Assembly: GCF_011064825.1 (NCBI RefSeq)
Contig: NZ_CP048751.1
Span: forward strand, 1,054,001-1,118,000
Direction: 5' to 3'
DNA: 64,000 nucleotides
Origin: Brevundimonas mediterranea
GTDB taxonomy: Bacteria; Pseudomonadota; Alphaproteobacteria; Caulobacterales; Caulobacteraceae
Below, one piece after another: positions 10,289 to 19,208 of the stretch. Position 1 is the stretch's first letter. Each line of letters begins with the position of its first letter. The notes under the pieces are model-generated. The model saw nothing but the letters and a program-made list of their open reading frames with translations. It was not told the DNA's origin and searched no databases. The position numbers and the translations under genes were made by a program.

Positions 10289-10843
10289 TCAGCGCGGGGC
10301 GCCCGAGACGATGGCGGTGTGGGCGTTGCGGTTGCGCGCCCAGCTGTCCTCGCTGGACCCCTCGGCGATCGGACGCTCCTTGCCGTAGCTGATGGTGTCG
10401 ATGCGGCCGGCCGGCACGCCGCGATTGATCAGATAGGTGCGCACGGCCTCGGCGCGGCGGGCGCCCAGGGCCAGGTTGTATTCGCGGGTGCCGCGTTCGT
10501 CGGCGTTGCCTTCGATGCGGACGGTCACCTGCGGATAGCGCTGCAGCCACTGGGCCTGGGCGTCCAGGCGCGGCATGGCTTCCGAACGGACGTCATAGGA
10601 ATCCAGGTCGAAATAGATGCGGTCGCCGACGTTGACGACGAAGTCCTGTTCCGTGCCGGGGGCGGCGGCGCCCATGTTGCCGCCCGTCACCGGACCGGTC
10701 GGGGCGGTCGGATAGGCCGGGCCTGTCGGCGCGGTCTCCGGAGCGGCGGGCACGACGCCTTCGACCGGCTTGCGGGCGCAGGCGGCCATGGCGGCGACGG
10801 CGCAGCCGACCATGGCCAGGGTGATGATGCGGGAAGTCTTCAT
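10289..10843 (-). CDS. pal: Peptidoglycan-associated lipoprotein Pal
   Basis: About 184 residues. A lipoprotein signal (MKTSRIITLAMVGCAVAAMAAC) ends in a lipobox with the lipidated Cys near residue 22. A Pro/Thr/Gly-rich linker leads to a C-terminal OmpA-like peptidoglycan-binding domain: VYFDLDSYDVRSEAM-like start (IYFDLDSYDV), then VRIEGNADERGTREYNLALGARRAEAVRTYL and a closing RNRNAHTAIV. Pal tethers the outer membrane to peptidoglycan and is recycled by TolB. I chose the ATG at 10843 because AGGAG precedes it by 8 nt and the signal starts there. Confidence 0.95.
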   Translation of the reverse strand: MKTSRIITLAMVGCAVAAMAACARKPVEGVVPAAPETAPTGPAYPTAPTGPVTGGNMGAAAPGTEQDFVVNVGDRIYFDLDSYDVRSEAMPRLDAQAQWLQRYPQVTVRIEGNADERGTREYNLALGARRAEAVRTYLINRGVPAGRIDTISYGKERPIAEGSSEDSWARNRNAHTAIVSGAPR

Positions 10844-10959
10844 GGGGTCGTCTCCTGACACTTTGAAATTAGGACGGAGGCCTAAAGCTTGGCCATACAG
10901 TTTGCCCGGGCCCGATTTCGAGCGCCAGACGGAATAACACACTGTTGAGCCGAACGGGC

Positions 10960-12333
10960 TCAGCTCGGGCAGCTGTCGGCCCCCTGGCCATAGCCCAGGT
11001 TCGACGGCGGCGTGTCCAGCAGGGGCGACCAGGCCGGGTCGGTGCCGCGGCCGTTATAGCCCGCCTGGGCCACAACCCGCCCCGACAGGTCCACGGTCCA
11101 CAGCCGCGTGTCCCCGCCCCGCGTCTGGCGCGCGAACATCACATAGCGGCCGTTGGGGGCCCAGTTCGGGCCTTCCTCGAAATAGCTGGACGACAGGATG
11201 CGTTCGCCCGACCCGTCGGCGTTCATCACCCCGGTCGAGAACCGGCCGCCGCCGCTCTTGGTGAAGGCGATCAGATTGCCCGTCGGGCTCCAGGCCGGCG
11301 CCGTATAGGTTCCGCCGCCGCGCGAGATCGGCCGCTGGCCCGAGCCGTCGGCCCGCATCACATACAAGCGCGCCTGGCCCGACCGGTCCGAGTTGAACAC
11401 GATCTGGCTGCCGTCCGGGCTGAACGACGGCGAGGTGTCGATGCCGGGGTCCGACGTCAGGCGCGACAGCTGCCGGCTGCGCAGGTCCATCACATAGATG
11501 TCGGTATTGCCGCCCCGGATGATCGAGAAGGCGATCTTGTTGCCGTCGTTCGAGAAGCGCGGCGCCAGCACCTGGCCGTCGAACTCGCCCAGGCTTTCGG
11601 TGCGGCCCGTGGTCAGGTTGCGCAGATAGATCCGGCTATAGTCCTTGCCCAGCGCCACATAGGTGATCTCGTCCGGCTGCGAGGTCGAGAAGCGCGGCGA
11701 CATGATGATCTCGTCGCCCTGGGTCAGATAGGTGGGATTGAACCCGTCCTGGTCGGCGATGGTCAGGCGGTTGATCCGGTTCAACTGCGTCCCCTCTTCC
11801 GAGACGAAGACGACCCGGGAATCGAAGAAGCCGGTCTCGCCGGTCATCCGCTGATAGATGACGTCCGAAATCTTGTGCGCGATCCGGCGCCACTGCTCCT
11901 GGGTGGCGGTGAACTGATAGCTGACCAGCTGGCACTGACGATACGGGTCATACAGGCGGAAGCCGACATCCAGCCGACCGTCGCCGCGCGGCGTCACCCC
12001 GCCGTACAGCACCGCCTGCGCCCCGATCTGGGTCCACTGCGGGAAGTTGGGCGCATTGGCCAGGGTCAGGCCGGTCTCGATGAAGCCGGCGGGGTTCAAC
12101 GGCTCGAAGAAGCCCGACCGCCGCAGATTGCCGCTGACCACATTGGAAATATCCGCCCCATGATCGCCGGTGAAGGGCACGATGGCGATCTGCAGAGGTT
12201 TCAGCACGCCTTGATCGATCTCGACCTCGACCGGCTGGCCCGCCTGCGCCGGAGCGGTCTGGCCCTGGGCCTGGGCAGAGGACACGCTCATGGCCACGAC
12301 GGCGGCCGAGGCCAGAAGAAGGTTCAGACGCAT
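10960..12333 (-). CDS. tolB: Tol-Pal system beta-propeller protein TolB
   Basis: 457 residues. Signal peptide [23 protein letters not shown]; an N-terminal alpha/beta domain ([35 protein letters not shown]); then six-bladed beta-propeller repeats with the recurring pattern SPDG(x)xIxFxSDRsG(x)xxIYvM (e.g. [23 protein letters not shown]). TolB shuttles between TolA and Pal in the periplasm. GGGAG lies 7 nt before the ATG. The usual upstream partner tolA is separated from it by the vapBC pair on the other strand, so tolB-pal must have its own promoter in 12334-12440. Confidence 0.95.
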   Translation of the reverse strand: MRLNLLLASAAVVAMSVSSAQAQGQTAPAQAGQPVEVEIDQGVLKPLQIAIVPFTGDHGADISNVVSGNLRRSGFFEPLNPAGFIETGLTLANAPNFPQWTQIGAQAVLYGGVTPRGDGRLDVGFRLYDPYRQCQLVSYQFTATQEQWRRIAHKISDVIYQRMTGETGFFDSRVVFVSEEGTQLNRINRLTIADQDGFNPTYLTQGDEIIMSPRFSTSQPDEITYVALGKDYSRIYLRNLTTGRTESLGEFDGQVLAPRFSNDGNKIAFSIIRGGNTDIYVMDLRSRQLSRLTSDPGIDTSPSFSPDGSQIVFNSDRSGQARLYVMRADGSGQRPISRGGGTYTAPAWSPTGNLIAFTKSGGGRFSTGVMNADGSGERILSSSYFEEGPNWAPNGRYVMFARQTRGGDTRLWTVDLSGRVVAQAGYNGRGTDPAWSPLLDTPPSNLGYGQGADSCPS

Positions 12334-12440
12334 GGAATGCTCCCGTAAGTCTCGAAGGATCGCCGCCCCTTATCGCCGGGTCGTGTGACATTCGCCAGCT
12401 TCAAGCCGAATGGGGCGACTTTCAGGACGGCCTAATCACA

Positions 12441-12469
12441 TTGATGCGTGATGCGTGATGCACTATCTT
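12441..12469 (+). promoter_or_regulatory. vapBC promoter overlapping three tandem heptads
   Basis: TTGATG (12441-12446), a 17-bp spacer, and TATCTT (12464-12469) form a sigma-70-like promoter. Six bases later comes the vapB ATG, so transcription would start at or next to the start codon. Three tandem 7-bp units, TGATGCG, TGATGCG and TGATGCA (12442-12462), fill the -35 and spacer. They are a likely VapBC operator. No Shine-Dalgarno sequence precedes vapB, in keeping with a leaderless mRNA. Confidence 0.55.
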
Positions 12470-12475
12470 CCACCC

Positions 12476-12703
12476 ATGCGCACCACCCTCGCCATTGACG
12501 ACGACGTGCTGAACGCCGCACGAGCTATCGCGGTCCATCAAGACCGCACGATTGGCGAAGTCGTGTCCGAGCTCGCGCGAGAGGCGCTGCAAAAGCGGGA
12601 GACGACCGTCCGCTTTCGCAATGGCGTTCCTCTTCTGCCAGATCGACCGGGACCAATGGTCACGCTAGAGGACGTCAACGCGCTCCGCGACGAACTGCCT
12701 TGA
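12476..12703 (+). CDS. vapB: VapB-type antitoxin
   Basis: 75 residues from the ATG at 12476. The N-terminus MRTTLAIDDDVLNAARAIA and TIGEVVSELAREALQKR form a ribbon-helix-helix DNA-binding fold as in VapB antitoxins; the C-terminal tail (NGVPLLPDRPGPMVTLEDVNALRDELP) is the usual toxin-wrapping region. The frame could open upstream at a GTG (12455) or ATG (12458), but neither has a ribosome binding site. The stop overlaps the vapC start. The pair lies between tolA and tolB on the opposite strand, probably an insertion into the tol operon. Confidence 0.85.
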   Translation: MRTTLAIDDDVLNAARAIAVHQDRTIGEVVSELAREALQKRETTVRFRNGVPLLPDRPGPMVTLEDVNALRDELP

Positions 12704-13137
12704 CCTATCTGCTGGACGTCAATGTGCTGATCGCCCTCGTCGATCCGCGTCACGTCTTTCACGATACGGCGAATGGTTGGTTTCAGCGCGAGGCCGCCGG
12801 GTCATGGGCCACCTGTCCGATAACCGAGAACGGCCTGGTCCGGATTGTCGGCAACAGTCGCTATCGCAATCCGGTCGGGCCTCCGTCCGAGATCGTTCGG
12901 ATTCTCGAACTGTTACGGGACATGGCGGGTCACGTCTTCTGGCCGGACGCCATCAGCCTGGCTGACGACCGGTTGTTCGATCCATCGGCCCTGACGACGC
13001 CCGAACAGATCACCGACGCCTATCTGCTGGCTCTGGCCGTCTCGAACGGCGGTCGGCTGGCGACGCTGGATCGCCGCCTGTCGCCGGATGCGGTCAGGGA
13101 CGGGCGAGCGGCCCTTCACCTGGTCACCGACGCCTAA
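12700..13137 (+). CDS. vapC: VapC-type PIN-domain toxin (ribonuclease)
   Basis: 145 residues, PIN domain. The acidic residues of the Mg-dependent nuclease site are visible: Asp in YLLDVNVLIALVD (residue ~6), Glu in PITENGLVRIV (~43), Asp in QITDAYLLALA (~106) and Asp in LATLDRRL (~125). Characterised members cut tRNA or rRNA. The start is TTG at 12700, overlapping the vapB stop (TTGA), so translation depends on vapB. It ends 3 bp before the convergent tolA stop. Confidence 0.88.
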   Translation: MTYLLDVNVLIALVDPRHVFHDTANGWFQREAAGSWATCPITENGLVRIVGNSRYRNPVGPPSEIVRILELLRDMAGHVFWPDAISLADDRLFDPSALTTPEQITDAYLLALAVSNGGRLATLDRRLSPDAVRDGRAALHLVTDA

Positions 13138-13140
13138 CCT

Positions 13141-13971
13141 TCACCGGTTGCGGCACGCCCGTTCGGTGTTGAACGTCGGGCGATAGGCCCCGCCGGGGAA
13201 GCCCTGGGGCACGTCGAACGGCGCGGTCTGGCGCAGCGCCCTCAGCGCCCCGTCGGCGGCGGCGCGATAGACCGACGACGACTGCGGATTGATCAGCGAC
13301 GGCCCGCGCGTGATCCGCCCGTCAGCCGACAGGGTCAGCTCCACCTGGATCCGCAGCTGGTCGGCGCCGGGGATGTCGCAGGGCAGGACCCAGTTCGGAT
13401 AGACCTGATTGAAGATGGCCGTCACCTGCGGCCCGGTCGCCTGGGACGCCGTCCCTGAACCCTGCTGACCCGTCGCCGGACGGCCGCGATTGTTGTTCGG
13501 CCGCGTCGGTCCCGCCAGGGCGTCCAGGTCCAGACTGGGCTCATTGCGTTTCGGCGCGGGCCGGGCCGGCGTCGGCGGGGTCGGTCGCGGCGGGGTCGGT
13601 CGCGCCTTCTCGGGCGTCGGCGGCGACGGACGGGGCGGCGTGGGCCGCGGCGGGGTCGGGGTCGGGCGCGGCGTCGGACGCGGCGGCGCAGGCGTCGGTG
13701 TCGGCGGCGGGGGCGTCGGTTGCGGAGCGGGCGGCGTCGGCTCTTCCGGCGCGCTGACCGGGGCGGTCGCGGCGTCGTCGGGCGAGGGTTCCGGCTGCGG
13801 GTTGTCGGCCGCCGCAGCCTCGATCACCGTCTCCGAGACGATGGTCACCGGCACCGAGTTCACCAGCGGCTTGGGCTCGTCCGCCTTGTGCGAAAACGAA
13901 ACGAAGGCGAGCGCGACCACACCCGCGTGCAGGGCGATGGATCCCAGAATGGCAGGGCTGGGCCGACGCAA
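13141..13971 (-). CDS. tolA: TolA-like energy transducer (TonB/TolA family)
   Basis: 276 residues. One N-terminal helix ([22 protein letters not shown]) is followed by an acidic then very Pro-rich periplasmic stalk ([14 protein letters not shown]..., ~70-145) and a C-terminal TolA/TonB-like domain ([42 protein letters not shown] ... [18 protein letters not shown]). It couples TolQR proton flux to Pal/TolB. The stalk is Pro/Thr repeat rather than the Ala/Lys helix of E. coli TolA, as is usual in alphaproteobacteria. It follows tolR by 4 bp. Confidence 0.88.
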   Translation of the reverse strand: MRRPSPAILGSIALHAGVVALAFVSFSHKADEPKPLVNSVPVTIVSETVIEAAAADNPQPEPSPDDAATAPVSAPEEPTPPAPQPTPPPPTPTPAPPRPTPRPTPTPPRPTPPRPSPPTPEKARPTPPRPTPPTPARPAPKRNEPSLDLDALAGPTRPNNNRGRPATGQQGSGTASQATGPQVTAIFNQVYPNWVLPCDIPGADQLRIQVELTLSADGRITRGPSLINPQSSSVYRAAADGALRALRQTAPFDVPQGFPGGAYRPTFNTERACRNR

Positions 13972-13975
13972 GCGA

Positions 13976-14428
13976 TCAGGCCTCCGGCGCCGTGTCGGTG
14001 ATCAGGTTCAGCTTGGTGAAGCCCGAGGCCGACAGTCGCGCCATCACCCGCGCCACCGCCTGATAGGGCGCCCGCCCGTCGGCGCGCACGAACACCGGCC
14101 GCTCCGACGCCTTGTCCGATCCGCCCGCCTCGGTCAGCAGTCGCACGGCCAGATCGTCGAACGACGTCTCGCTGTCGGCGATGAAGATGGCGCCCTGCTG
14201 GTCGATGCTGACCGACAGGGGCTCGTTGTCCGTCTCGACCGCGCTGGCCTCGGTCTTGGGCAGCTCCACAGGGACGCCCACGGTCAGAAGCGGCGCCGAG
14301 ATCATGAAGATGATCAGCAGCACCAGCATCACGTCCACCAGGGGCGTGACGTTGATTTCGGTCAGGGGGCCTCTGCGTCCCCGCCGTCCCCGACGCCCGC
14401 CGCCGCTCGCACCGCCGCCCAGGGCCAT
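13976..14428 (-). CDS. tolR: Tol-Pal system protein TolR (ExbD family)
   Basis: 150 residues. A Gly/Arg-rich cytoplasmic N-terminus ([20 protein letters not shown]) leads to the single helix [22 protein letters not shown] with the proton-pathway Asp, then a periplasmic ExbD domain ([11 protein letters not shown] ... [15 protein letters not shown] ... [22 protein letters not shown]). With TolQ it forms the proton-driven motor. Spacing is 3 bp to tolQ and 4 bp to tolA, a tight operon. Confidence 0.94.
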   Translation of the reverse strand: MALGGGASGGGRRGRRGRRGPLTEINVTPLVDVMLVLLIIFMISAPLLTVGVPVELPKTEASAVETDNEPLSVSIDQQGAIFIADSETSFDDLAVRLLTEAGGSDKASERPVFVRADGRAPYQAVARVMARLSASGFTKLNLITDTAPEA

Positions 14429-14431
14429 GGC

Positions 14432-15184
<753 letters not shown>

Positions 15185-15325
15185 TCAGGCGCTCCGGGCG
15201 GGGTCGGCTGCGGATTGGAGATTGGCGACACCCTCTTCGACCGAGCGGGCGTGACCATTGTGTGGCGAGGGCGGCTTCTAACCTTCCCAAGCACGCGCGT
15301 CATCTGACAGGCGCGTCATAAAAGC

Positions 15326-15751
15326 CTACTCGGTCGTCGTCCTGCGGGTCGGATCGACCGCCACCGAGACGGGGGCGCCGACACTGATGATCACGCCCTC
15401 ATGGCCTTCCTTGGCGATGGAATAGGTGGCGGCGTCGCGCACCAGCTGTTCCTCGCAGGCCCGGTCGCCGGGGCGGCCCAGGGCCTCGCAGCCGCGCTTG
15501 GCCGCATCGGTCCAGCCCAGCACCCGGCGCGTCGCCGCCTCGGCCCGCTTGATGGCGGCCTCGTCCTCGGCCGCCGCCTGGGCGATCAGGGCCTGGCGCG
15601 CGCCCTGCTGGTACTGAAGCTCGGCCTGGCCCGCCATCTTGCGCTCCCAGACCTTGTAATAGGGACAGCCGACCAGTCCCCCGCCGACCACCAGGACCAG
15701 CAGCAGAAAGGACACGATCACGGCGCTGGCGGTGATTCCCTGGTTCTGCAT
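15326..15751 (-). CDS. Single-pass membrane protein of unknown function
   Basis: 141 residues. One N-terminal helix (ASAVIVSFLLLVLVVGGGLVGC) is followed by a soluble Ala-rich, probably helical region (AELQYQQGARQALIAQAAAEDEAAIKRAEAATRRVLG) with a Cys pair ~14 residues apart (KRGCEALGRPGDRACEEQL). No family was recognised. A Cys at the end of the helix (LVGCPYY) might be lipidated, but the position is unusual. It lies 27 bp after ybgC and 141 bp before tolQ on the same strand, so it may be part of the Tol cluster. Confidence 0.65.
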   Translation of the reverse strand: MQNQGITASAVIVSFLLLVLVVGGGLVGCPYYKVWERKMAGQAELQYQQGARQALIAQAAAEDEAAIKRAEAATRRVLGWTDAAKRGCEALGRPGDRACEEQLVRDAATYSIAKEGHEGVIISVGAPVSVAVDPTRRTTTE

Positions 15752-15778
15752 GTTCGACCCTCCCCGGTTCGCCTGTTT

Positions 15779-16237
15779 CTAGTCGCCGTCGCCGGCGCTT
15801 GCCAGCCACGGCGTGACCTTTTCGACCAGCGCCCTGGTGGGCCGGCGCGGGCGTCCGTCCAGATGGATGCAGACCGCCGTCACCTCGGCCCGGCACAGCA
15901 CCTCGCCCGCCCGCTCCACCGTCTGGCGGATGATCAGCCGCGCGCCCTTCACCGCCTCGTACAGGGTCCGCACCACCAGGGCGTCGTCGATCCGCGCCGG
16001 CTTCAGGTATTTGATGTTCAGCTCGGACACGACGAAGGCCAACGGCTCGGCCTCCTCCAGAAGGACCGAATGGCCCACGCCGACGACCCGCAGAAAATCC
16101 GACCGCCCCCGCTCGAAATAGCGGACATAGTTGGCGTGATAGACCAGGCCGGTGAAATCCGTGTCCTCGTAATAGACGCGCACCGGCAGCAGGTGGGCGC
16201 GCCCTTCGAAACGGCCGGCGGTGGGAAGATCGGTCAT
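15779..16237 (-). CDS. ybgC: Tol-Pal associated acyl-CoA thioesterase YbgC
   Basis: 152 residues, a hotdog-fold 4HBT thioesterase. VYYEDTDFTGLVYHANYVRYFERGRSDFLR carries the catalytic Asp and the HxNYxxYFE signature of YbgC; ALVVRTLYEAVKGARLIIRQTVER completes the fold. E. coli YbgC acts on short or medium acyl-CoA/ACP and belongs to the tol-pal operon. Here it sits two genes upstream of tolQ and 9 bp after the small membrane gene at 16247. Confidence 0.92.
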   Translation of the reverse strand: MTDLPTAGRFEGRAHLLPVRVYYEDTDFTGLVYHANYVRYFERGRSDFLRVVGVGHSVLLEEAEPLAFVVSELNIKYLKPARIDDALVVRTLYEAVKGARLIIRQTVERAGEVLCRAEVTAVCIHLDGRPRRPTRALVEKVTPWLASAGDGD

Positions 16238-16246
16238 GCCCCCAGT

Positions 16247-16630
16247 CTAGCGCGTCGGCGGCCGGGTCAGGAAGCCGGGACAGTAGCGTTCGCGCATGTC
16301 GCGGAACTCGGTCGGCAGCGGATCGTCGCTGAACAGGATGCGGCTGGTCAGGGACACGAAGCCCACCGCCTGCCCGCCCCGCGTCCGCCCCACATAGCCG
16401 CACACCGCCCGCCTCTGGCCGATCTCGGAATAGCGCAGTTCGGCCCCCGCCCCCAGCTGCTGGCGGATCTGGCGTTCAGCCCGGTGGATCGGCGATTCCG
16501 GCGGCGCGACCCGCGTCCCGTGCGTCATGGCCCACAGGCCCACGGCGGCGGCGATCAGGGCGACCGCCGCCACGGCCAGGGCGATCCGCCGGGTCGGGAT
16601 CCTGCGTTTCGTCATCGAGCCGACGGTCAT
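16247..16630 (-). CDS. Small membrane-anchored protein of unknown function
   Basis: About 127 residues from the ATG at 16630 (GGAG 10 nt upstream). A basic N-terminus (MTKRRIPTRRI) and one helix (ALAVAAVALIAAAVGLWAM) anchor a ~80-residue periplasmic part with two Cys (RAVCGYVG and ERYCPGF) that could form a disulfide. GYVGRTRGGQAVGFVSLTSRILFS and FRDMRERYCPG resemble small uncharacterised alphaproteobacterial proteins. It is between ruvB and ybgC on the same strand. Confidence 0.7.
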   Translation of the reverse strand: MTVGSMTKRRIPTRRIALAVAAVALIAAAVGLWAMTHGTRVAPPESPIHRAERQIRQQLGAGAELRYSEIGQRRAVCGYVGRTRGGQAVGFVSLTSRILFSDDPLPTEFRDMRERYCPGFLTRPPTR

Positions 16631-16700
16631 GGCGCGCTCCGCTTGAGCCGACACCAAACCGCGCCCGCCCGTGCTTGGCAAGTCGGGCCGGTGGCCGGGC

Positions 16701-17732
16701 TCAGTCGAACAGGTCGCCCGGCACGGGACCGGCGGCGGGCGGCGGCGGGGCGTTCAGGCCCAGGTGTGCATAGGCCTTGGCGCAGGCCATGCGGCCGCGC
16801 GGGGTGCGCATGATGAAGCCCTGTTGCAGCAGATAGGGTTCGATCACGTCCTCGACCGCGTCGCGCGCCTCGGCGATGGCGGCGGCCAGAGTGTCCATGC
16901 CCACCGGCCCGCCGCCGTAGTTTTCGATCAGGGCCTTCAGGAAGCGCCGGTCCAGACTGTCCAGCCCGGCCTCGTCCACCTCCAGCCGGGCCAGGGCTTT
17001 CGCCGCGACCAGTTTCGAGATGGTCTCGGCGCCGTCCGCCGAGGCGAAGTCGCGCACACGGCGCAGCAGCCGCCCGGCGATCCGCGGCGTGCCCCGCGCC
17101 CGCGAGGCGATCTCGCGCGCCCCGGCCTCGTCGATGGCCGCGCCCATCTTGCGCGCCGTGCCGCGCACCACCGCCGTCAGTTCGTCGGGCGTGTAGAACT
17201 CCAGCCGCAGAGGGATGCCGAACCGGTCCCGCAGCGGCGTGGCCAGCAGGCCCGCCCGGGTCGTGGCCCCCACCAGGGTGAAGGGCGCCAGGTCGATCCG
17301 CACCGACCGCGCCGATGGCCCCTCGCCGATGATCAGGTCCAGCACATGATCCTCCATGGCCGGATACAGGATCTCCTCGACGTTCGGGCTCAGCCGGTGG
17401 ATCTCGTCGATGAACAGGACGTCGCGCGGCTCCAGATTGGTCAGGATCGCCGCCAGATCCCCCGCCTTGGCCAGGATCGGGCCGGATGTGGCCCGGAACC
17501 CCACCCCCAGCTCGCGCGCCACGATCTGCGCCAAAGTCGTCTTGCCCAGTCCCGGCGGCCCGAACAGCAGCACATGGTCCAGCGCCTCGGCCCGGCCCCG
17601 CGCGGCGTCGATGAAGACCTTCAGATTGCCCTTGGCCTGCGACTGGCCGACGAACTCGGACAGGGTCTGCGGCCGCAGGGCGCGGTCGAAGGCTTCGCCC
17701 GTTTCGGCTTCTGGAGAGATGATGCGGGTCAT
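16701..17732 (-). CDS. ruvB: Holliday junction branch migration helicase RuvB
   Basis: About 343 residues. AAA+ ATPase with Walker [13 protein letters not shown] (~60), Walker [11 protein letters not shown], sensor [21 protein letters not shown], and a C-terminal winged helix ([22 protein letters not shown]). RuvB hexamers pump DNA through RuvA-bound junctions. I chose the ATG at 17732 (MTRIISPE); a TTG at 17738 is possible. The ribosome binding site GGAAG lies inside the 32-bp arm of the palindromic repeat at 17740-17871. Confidence 0.97.
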   Translation of the reverse strand: MTRIISPEAETGEAFDRALRPQTLSEFVGQSQAKGNLKVFIDAARGRAEALDHVLLFGPPGLGKTTLAQIVARELGVGFRATSGPILAKAGDLAAILTNLEPRDVLFIDEIHRLSPNVEEILYPAMEDHVLDLIIGEGPSARSVRIDLAPFTLVGATTRAGLLATPLRDRFGIPLRLEFYTPDELTAVVRGTARKMGAAIDEAGAREIASRARGTPRIAGRLLRRVRDFASADGAETISKLVAAKALARLEVDEAGLDSLDRRFLKALIENYGGGPVGMDTLAAAIAEARDAVEDVIEPYLLQQGFIMRTPRGRMACAKAYAHLGLNAPPPPAAGPVPGDLFD

Positions 17733-17739
17733 ATCCAAC

Positions 17740-17871
17740 TTCCGCTCATCCCGGCGAAAGCCGGGACCCAGTGTTTTCGCATCACTCTGCGCCGGGCGCA
17801 GACCCGAGCTCTCGGATCGACACCGGAGCGCCCAAAGACCTGGGTCCCGGCTTTCGCCGGGATGAGCGGAA
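17740..17871. repeat. Long palindromic repeat between ruvA and ruvB
   Basis: Two perfect 32-bp inverted arms (17740-17771 and 17840-17871; TTCCGCTCATCCCGGCGAAA... with its reverse complement) are separated by 68 bp. Each arm holds a smaller hairpin (CCCGGCgaaaGCCGGG). The left arm lies 8 bp from the ruvB start and contains its Shine-Dalgarno; the right arm is 10 bp from the ruvA stop. Confidence 0.9.
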
Positions 17872-17880
17872 CAAAAAATC

Positions 17881-18498
17881 TCACCGCCCCAACTCCTGCA
17901 GGGCCGCCCGGATCACCGCCGGCAGTTCCGCCTCGTCGCCCAGCCGGATCAGGGCCTGATCCACCGCCCGACGCGCATTGACCTCGGCCACGCCCAGACC
18001 CAGCAGGGCCGAGACCGCCTCGCCGGTCAAGGACGGCGGCGGAGGCGCGATCTCGACATGGACGCCCGGCGCCGTCGGCGCAAAACTGACATCCCCCAGC
18101 GGCTTGCCCTTCAGCTCGGTGACGATCCGCAGCGCCAGCTTGGGGCCCACCCCATTGGCCCGCGCCACCGCCGCCTTGTCCTCGCGCGCCACAGCGCCCG
18201 CCAGTTCACCCGGCGGCAGCACGTCCAGCACCGCCAGCGCCGCCTTCGGCCCCACGCCCTGGATGGCCAGCAGGGTGGTGAAGGCCCGCCGCTCGTCGCG
18301 CGTCAGAAATCCGTACAGGCGCGGCCCCGCGTCCTCGCTCCACTGCGAATGGACATGGACCGTGGCCTCGTCGCCCGGCGCCGGCAGCCGTCCCAGGGTC
18401 CGCGCCCCGCACGACACGACATAGCCGACCCCGGCGCAGTCGATCAGGCAGTCCGCCTCCCCGACCTCGGCCAGCACGCCTCTCAGACGCCCGATCAT
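17881..18498 (-). CDS. ruvA: Holliday junction DNA-binding protein RuvA
   Basis: 205 residues. [28 protein letters not shown] is the OB-fold start; two helix-hairpin-helix motifs follow ([19 protein letters not shown] and [18 protein letters not shown]), then a C-terminal domain that binds RuvB ([20 protein letters not shown]). RuvA tetramers hold the four-way junction. The ATG at 18498 is fixed by the family N-terminus; GGGGAGG about 7 nt upstream is supplied by the arm of the repeat at 18503-18630. A longer frame to 18618 merely reads through that repeat. Confidence 0.96.
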   Translation of the reverse strand: MIGRLRGVLAEVGEADCLIDCAGVGYVVSCGARTLGRLPAPGDEATVHVHSQWSEDAGPRLYGFLTRDERRAFTTLLAIQGVGPKAALAVLDVLPPGELAGAVAREDKAAVARANGVGPKLALRIVTELKGKPLGDVSFAPTAPGVHVEIAPPPPSLTGEAVSALLGLGVAEVNARRAVDQALIRLGDEAELPAVIRAALQELGR

Positions 18499-18502
18499 GA
18501 CC

Positions 18503-18630
18503 AATCCTCCCCCGTTGGGGGAGGGGGACCGCCCGAAGGGGGGTGGAGGGGGCCAAACGCAACCGGGGTGTCTGGGGCAGGCCCCCTCCACCGCGAAGAC
18601 GCGGTCCCCCTCCCCCAACGGGGGAGGATT
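18503..18630. repeat. Long palindromic repeat between ruvC and ruvA
   Basis: Two perfect 30-bp inverted arms (18503-18532 and 18601-18630, starting AATCCTCCCCCGTTGGGGGA). Internally GGGTGGAGGGGGCC and GGCCCCCTCCACC add a second pairing, so the whole can fold into one long structure. The left arm provides the ruvA Shine-Dalgarno on the minus strand. A family distinct in sequence from that at 17740. Confidence 0.9.
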
Positions 18631-18643
18631 TCAGCAGCCGCCG

Positions 18644-19162
18644 TCACGCCGCCCCCCGGTGCATCGCTTCCAGCAAGGACCGTTTCCTCAGTTGCGCATG
18701 GGTGACCGCCACGGCCAGGGCGTCGGCGGCGTCGGCCTTGACGTCCCCCGCCGTCGGCAACAGCCGCTTGATCATGAAGGCGATCTGGCTCTTGTCGGCA
18801 TGGCCCGCCCCGACCACGGCCTTCTTGATCAGATTCGGCGAATATTCCGCCACCGCCAGGCCCAGCTTGGCGGGGGCCAGCATCACCGCCGCCCGCGCAT
18901 GGCCCAGCTTTAGCGTCGAGGACGGGTTCACATTGACGAACACCTCTTCCACCGCCGCCTCCTCGCAGCCGTGGTCGGCGCAGATGGTCCCCAGGGCCTC
19001 GAACAGGAACAGCAGGCGTTCGGAAAAGGGCGCAGCCTCAGGCGGGGCCACCACCCCGTGCGCCACCCACCGCAGACGCGCGCCGTCCGAGACGATCACC
19101 CCCCAGCCGGTGCGTCGCAGACCGGGATCCAGCCCGATGATTCTGACAGGTTCGTTCGCCAT
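18644..19162 (-). CDS. ruvC: Holliday junction resolvase RuvC
   Basis: 172 residues. RNase H-like endonuclease with the first catalytic Asp in RIIGLDPGLRRTGWGVI, Glu in AAVEEVFVNVNPSSTLKLGHARAAVML, and the C-terminal Asp pair in ADAADALAVAVTHA. It cuts junctions symmetrically at preferred tetranucleotides together with RuvAB. First gene of ruvCAB; it is separated from ruvA by the palindromic repeat. Confidence 0.96.
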   Translation of the reverse strand: MANEPVRIIGLDPGLRRTGWGVIVSDGARLRWVAHGVVAPPEAAPFSERLLFLFEALGTICADHGCEEAAVEEVFVNVNPSSTLKLGHARAAVMLAPAKLGLAVAEYSPNLIKKAVVGAGHADKSQIAFMIKRLLPTAGDVKADAADALAVAVTHAQLRKRSLLEAMHRGAA

Positions 19163-19208
19163 CCGTTCCCCTCATGCCGCAAAGAGGGTTATCGGGCAAT
19201 GAACGGTT

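Noticed and set aside
18499..18618. N-terminal extension of RuvA to 18618
   Set aside because: The added 40 residues are a translation of the palindromic repeat; the family N-terminus MIGRLRG begins at 18498 with a good ribosome binding site.
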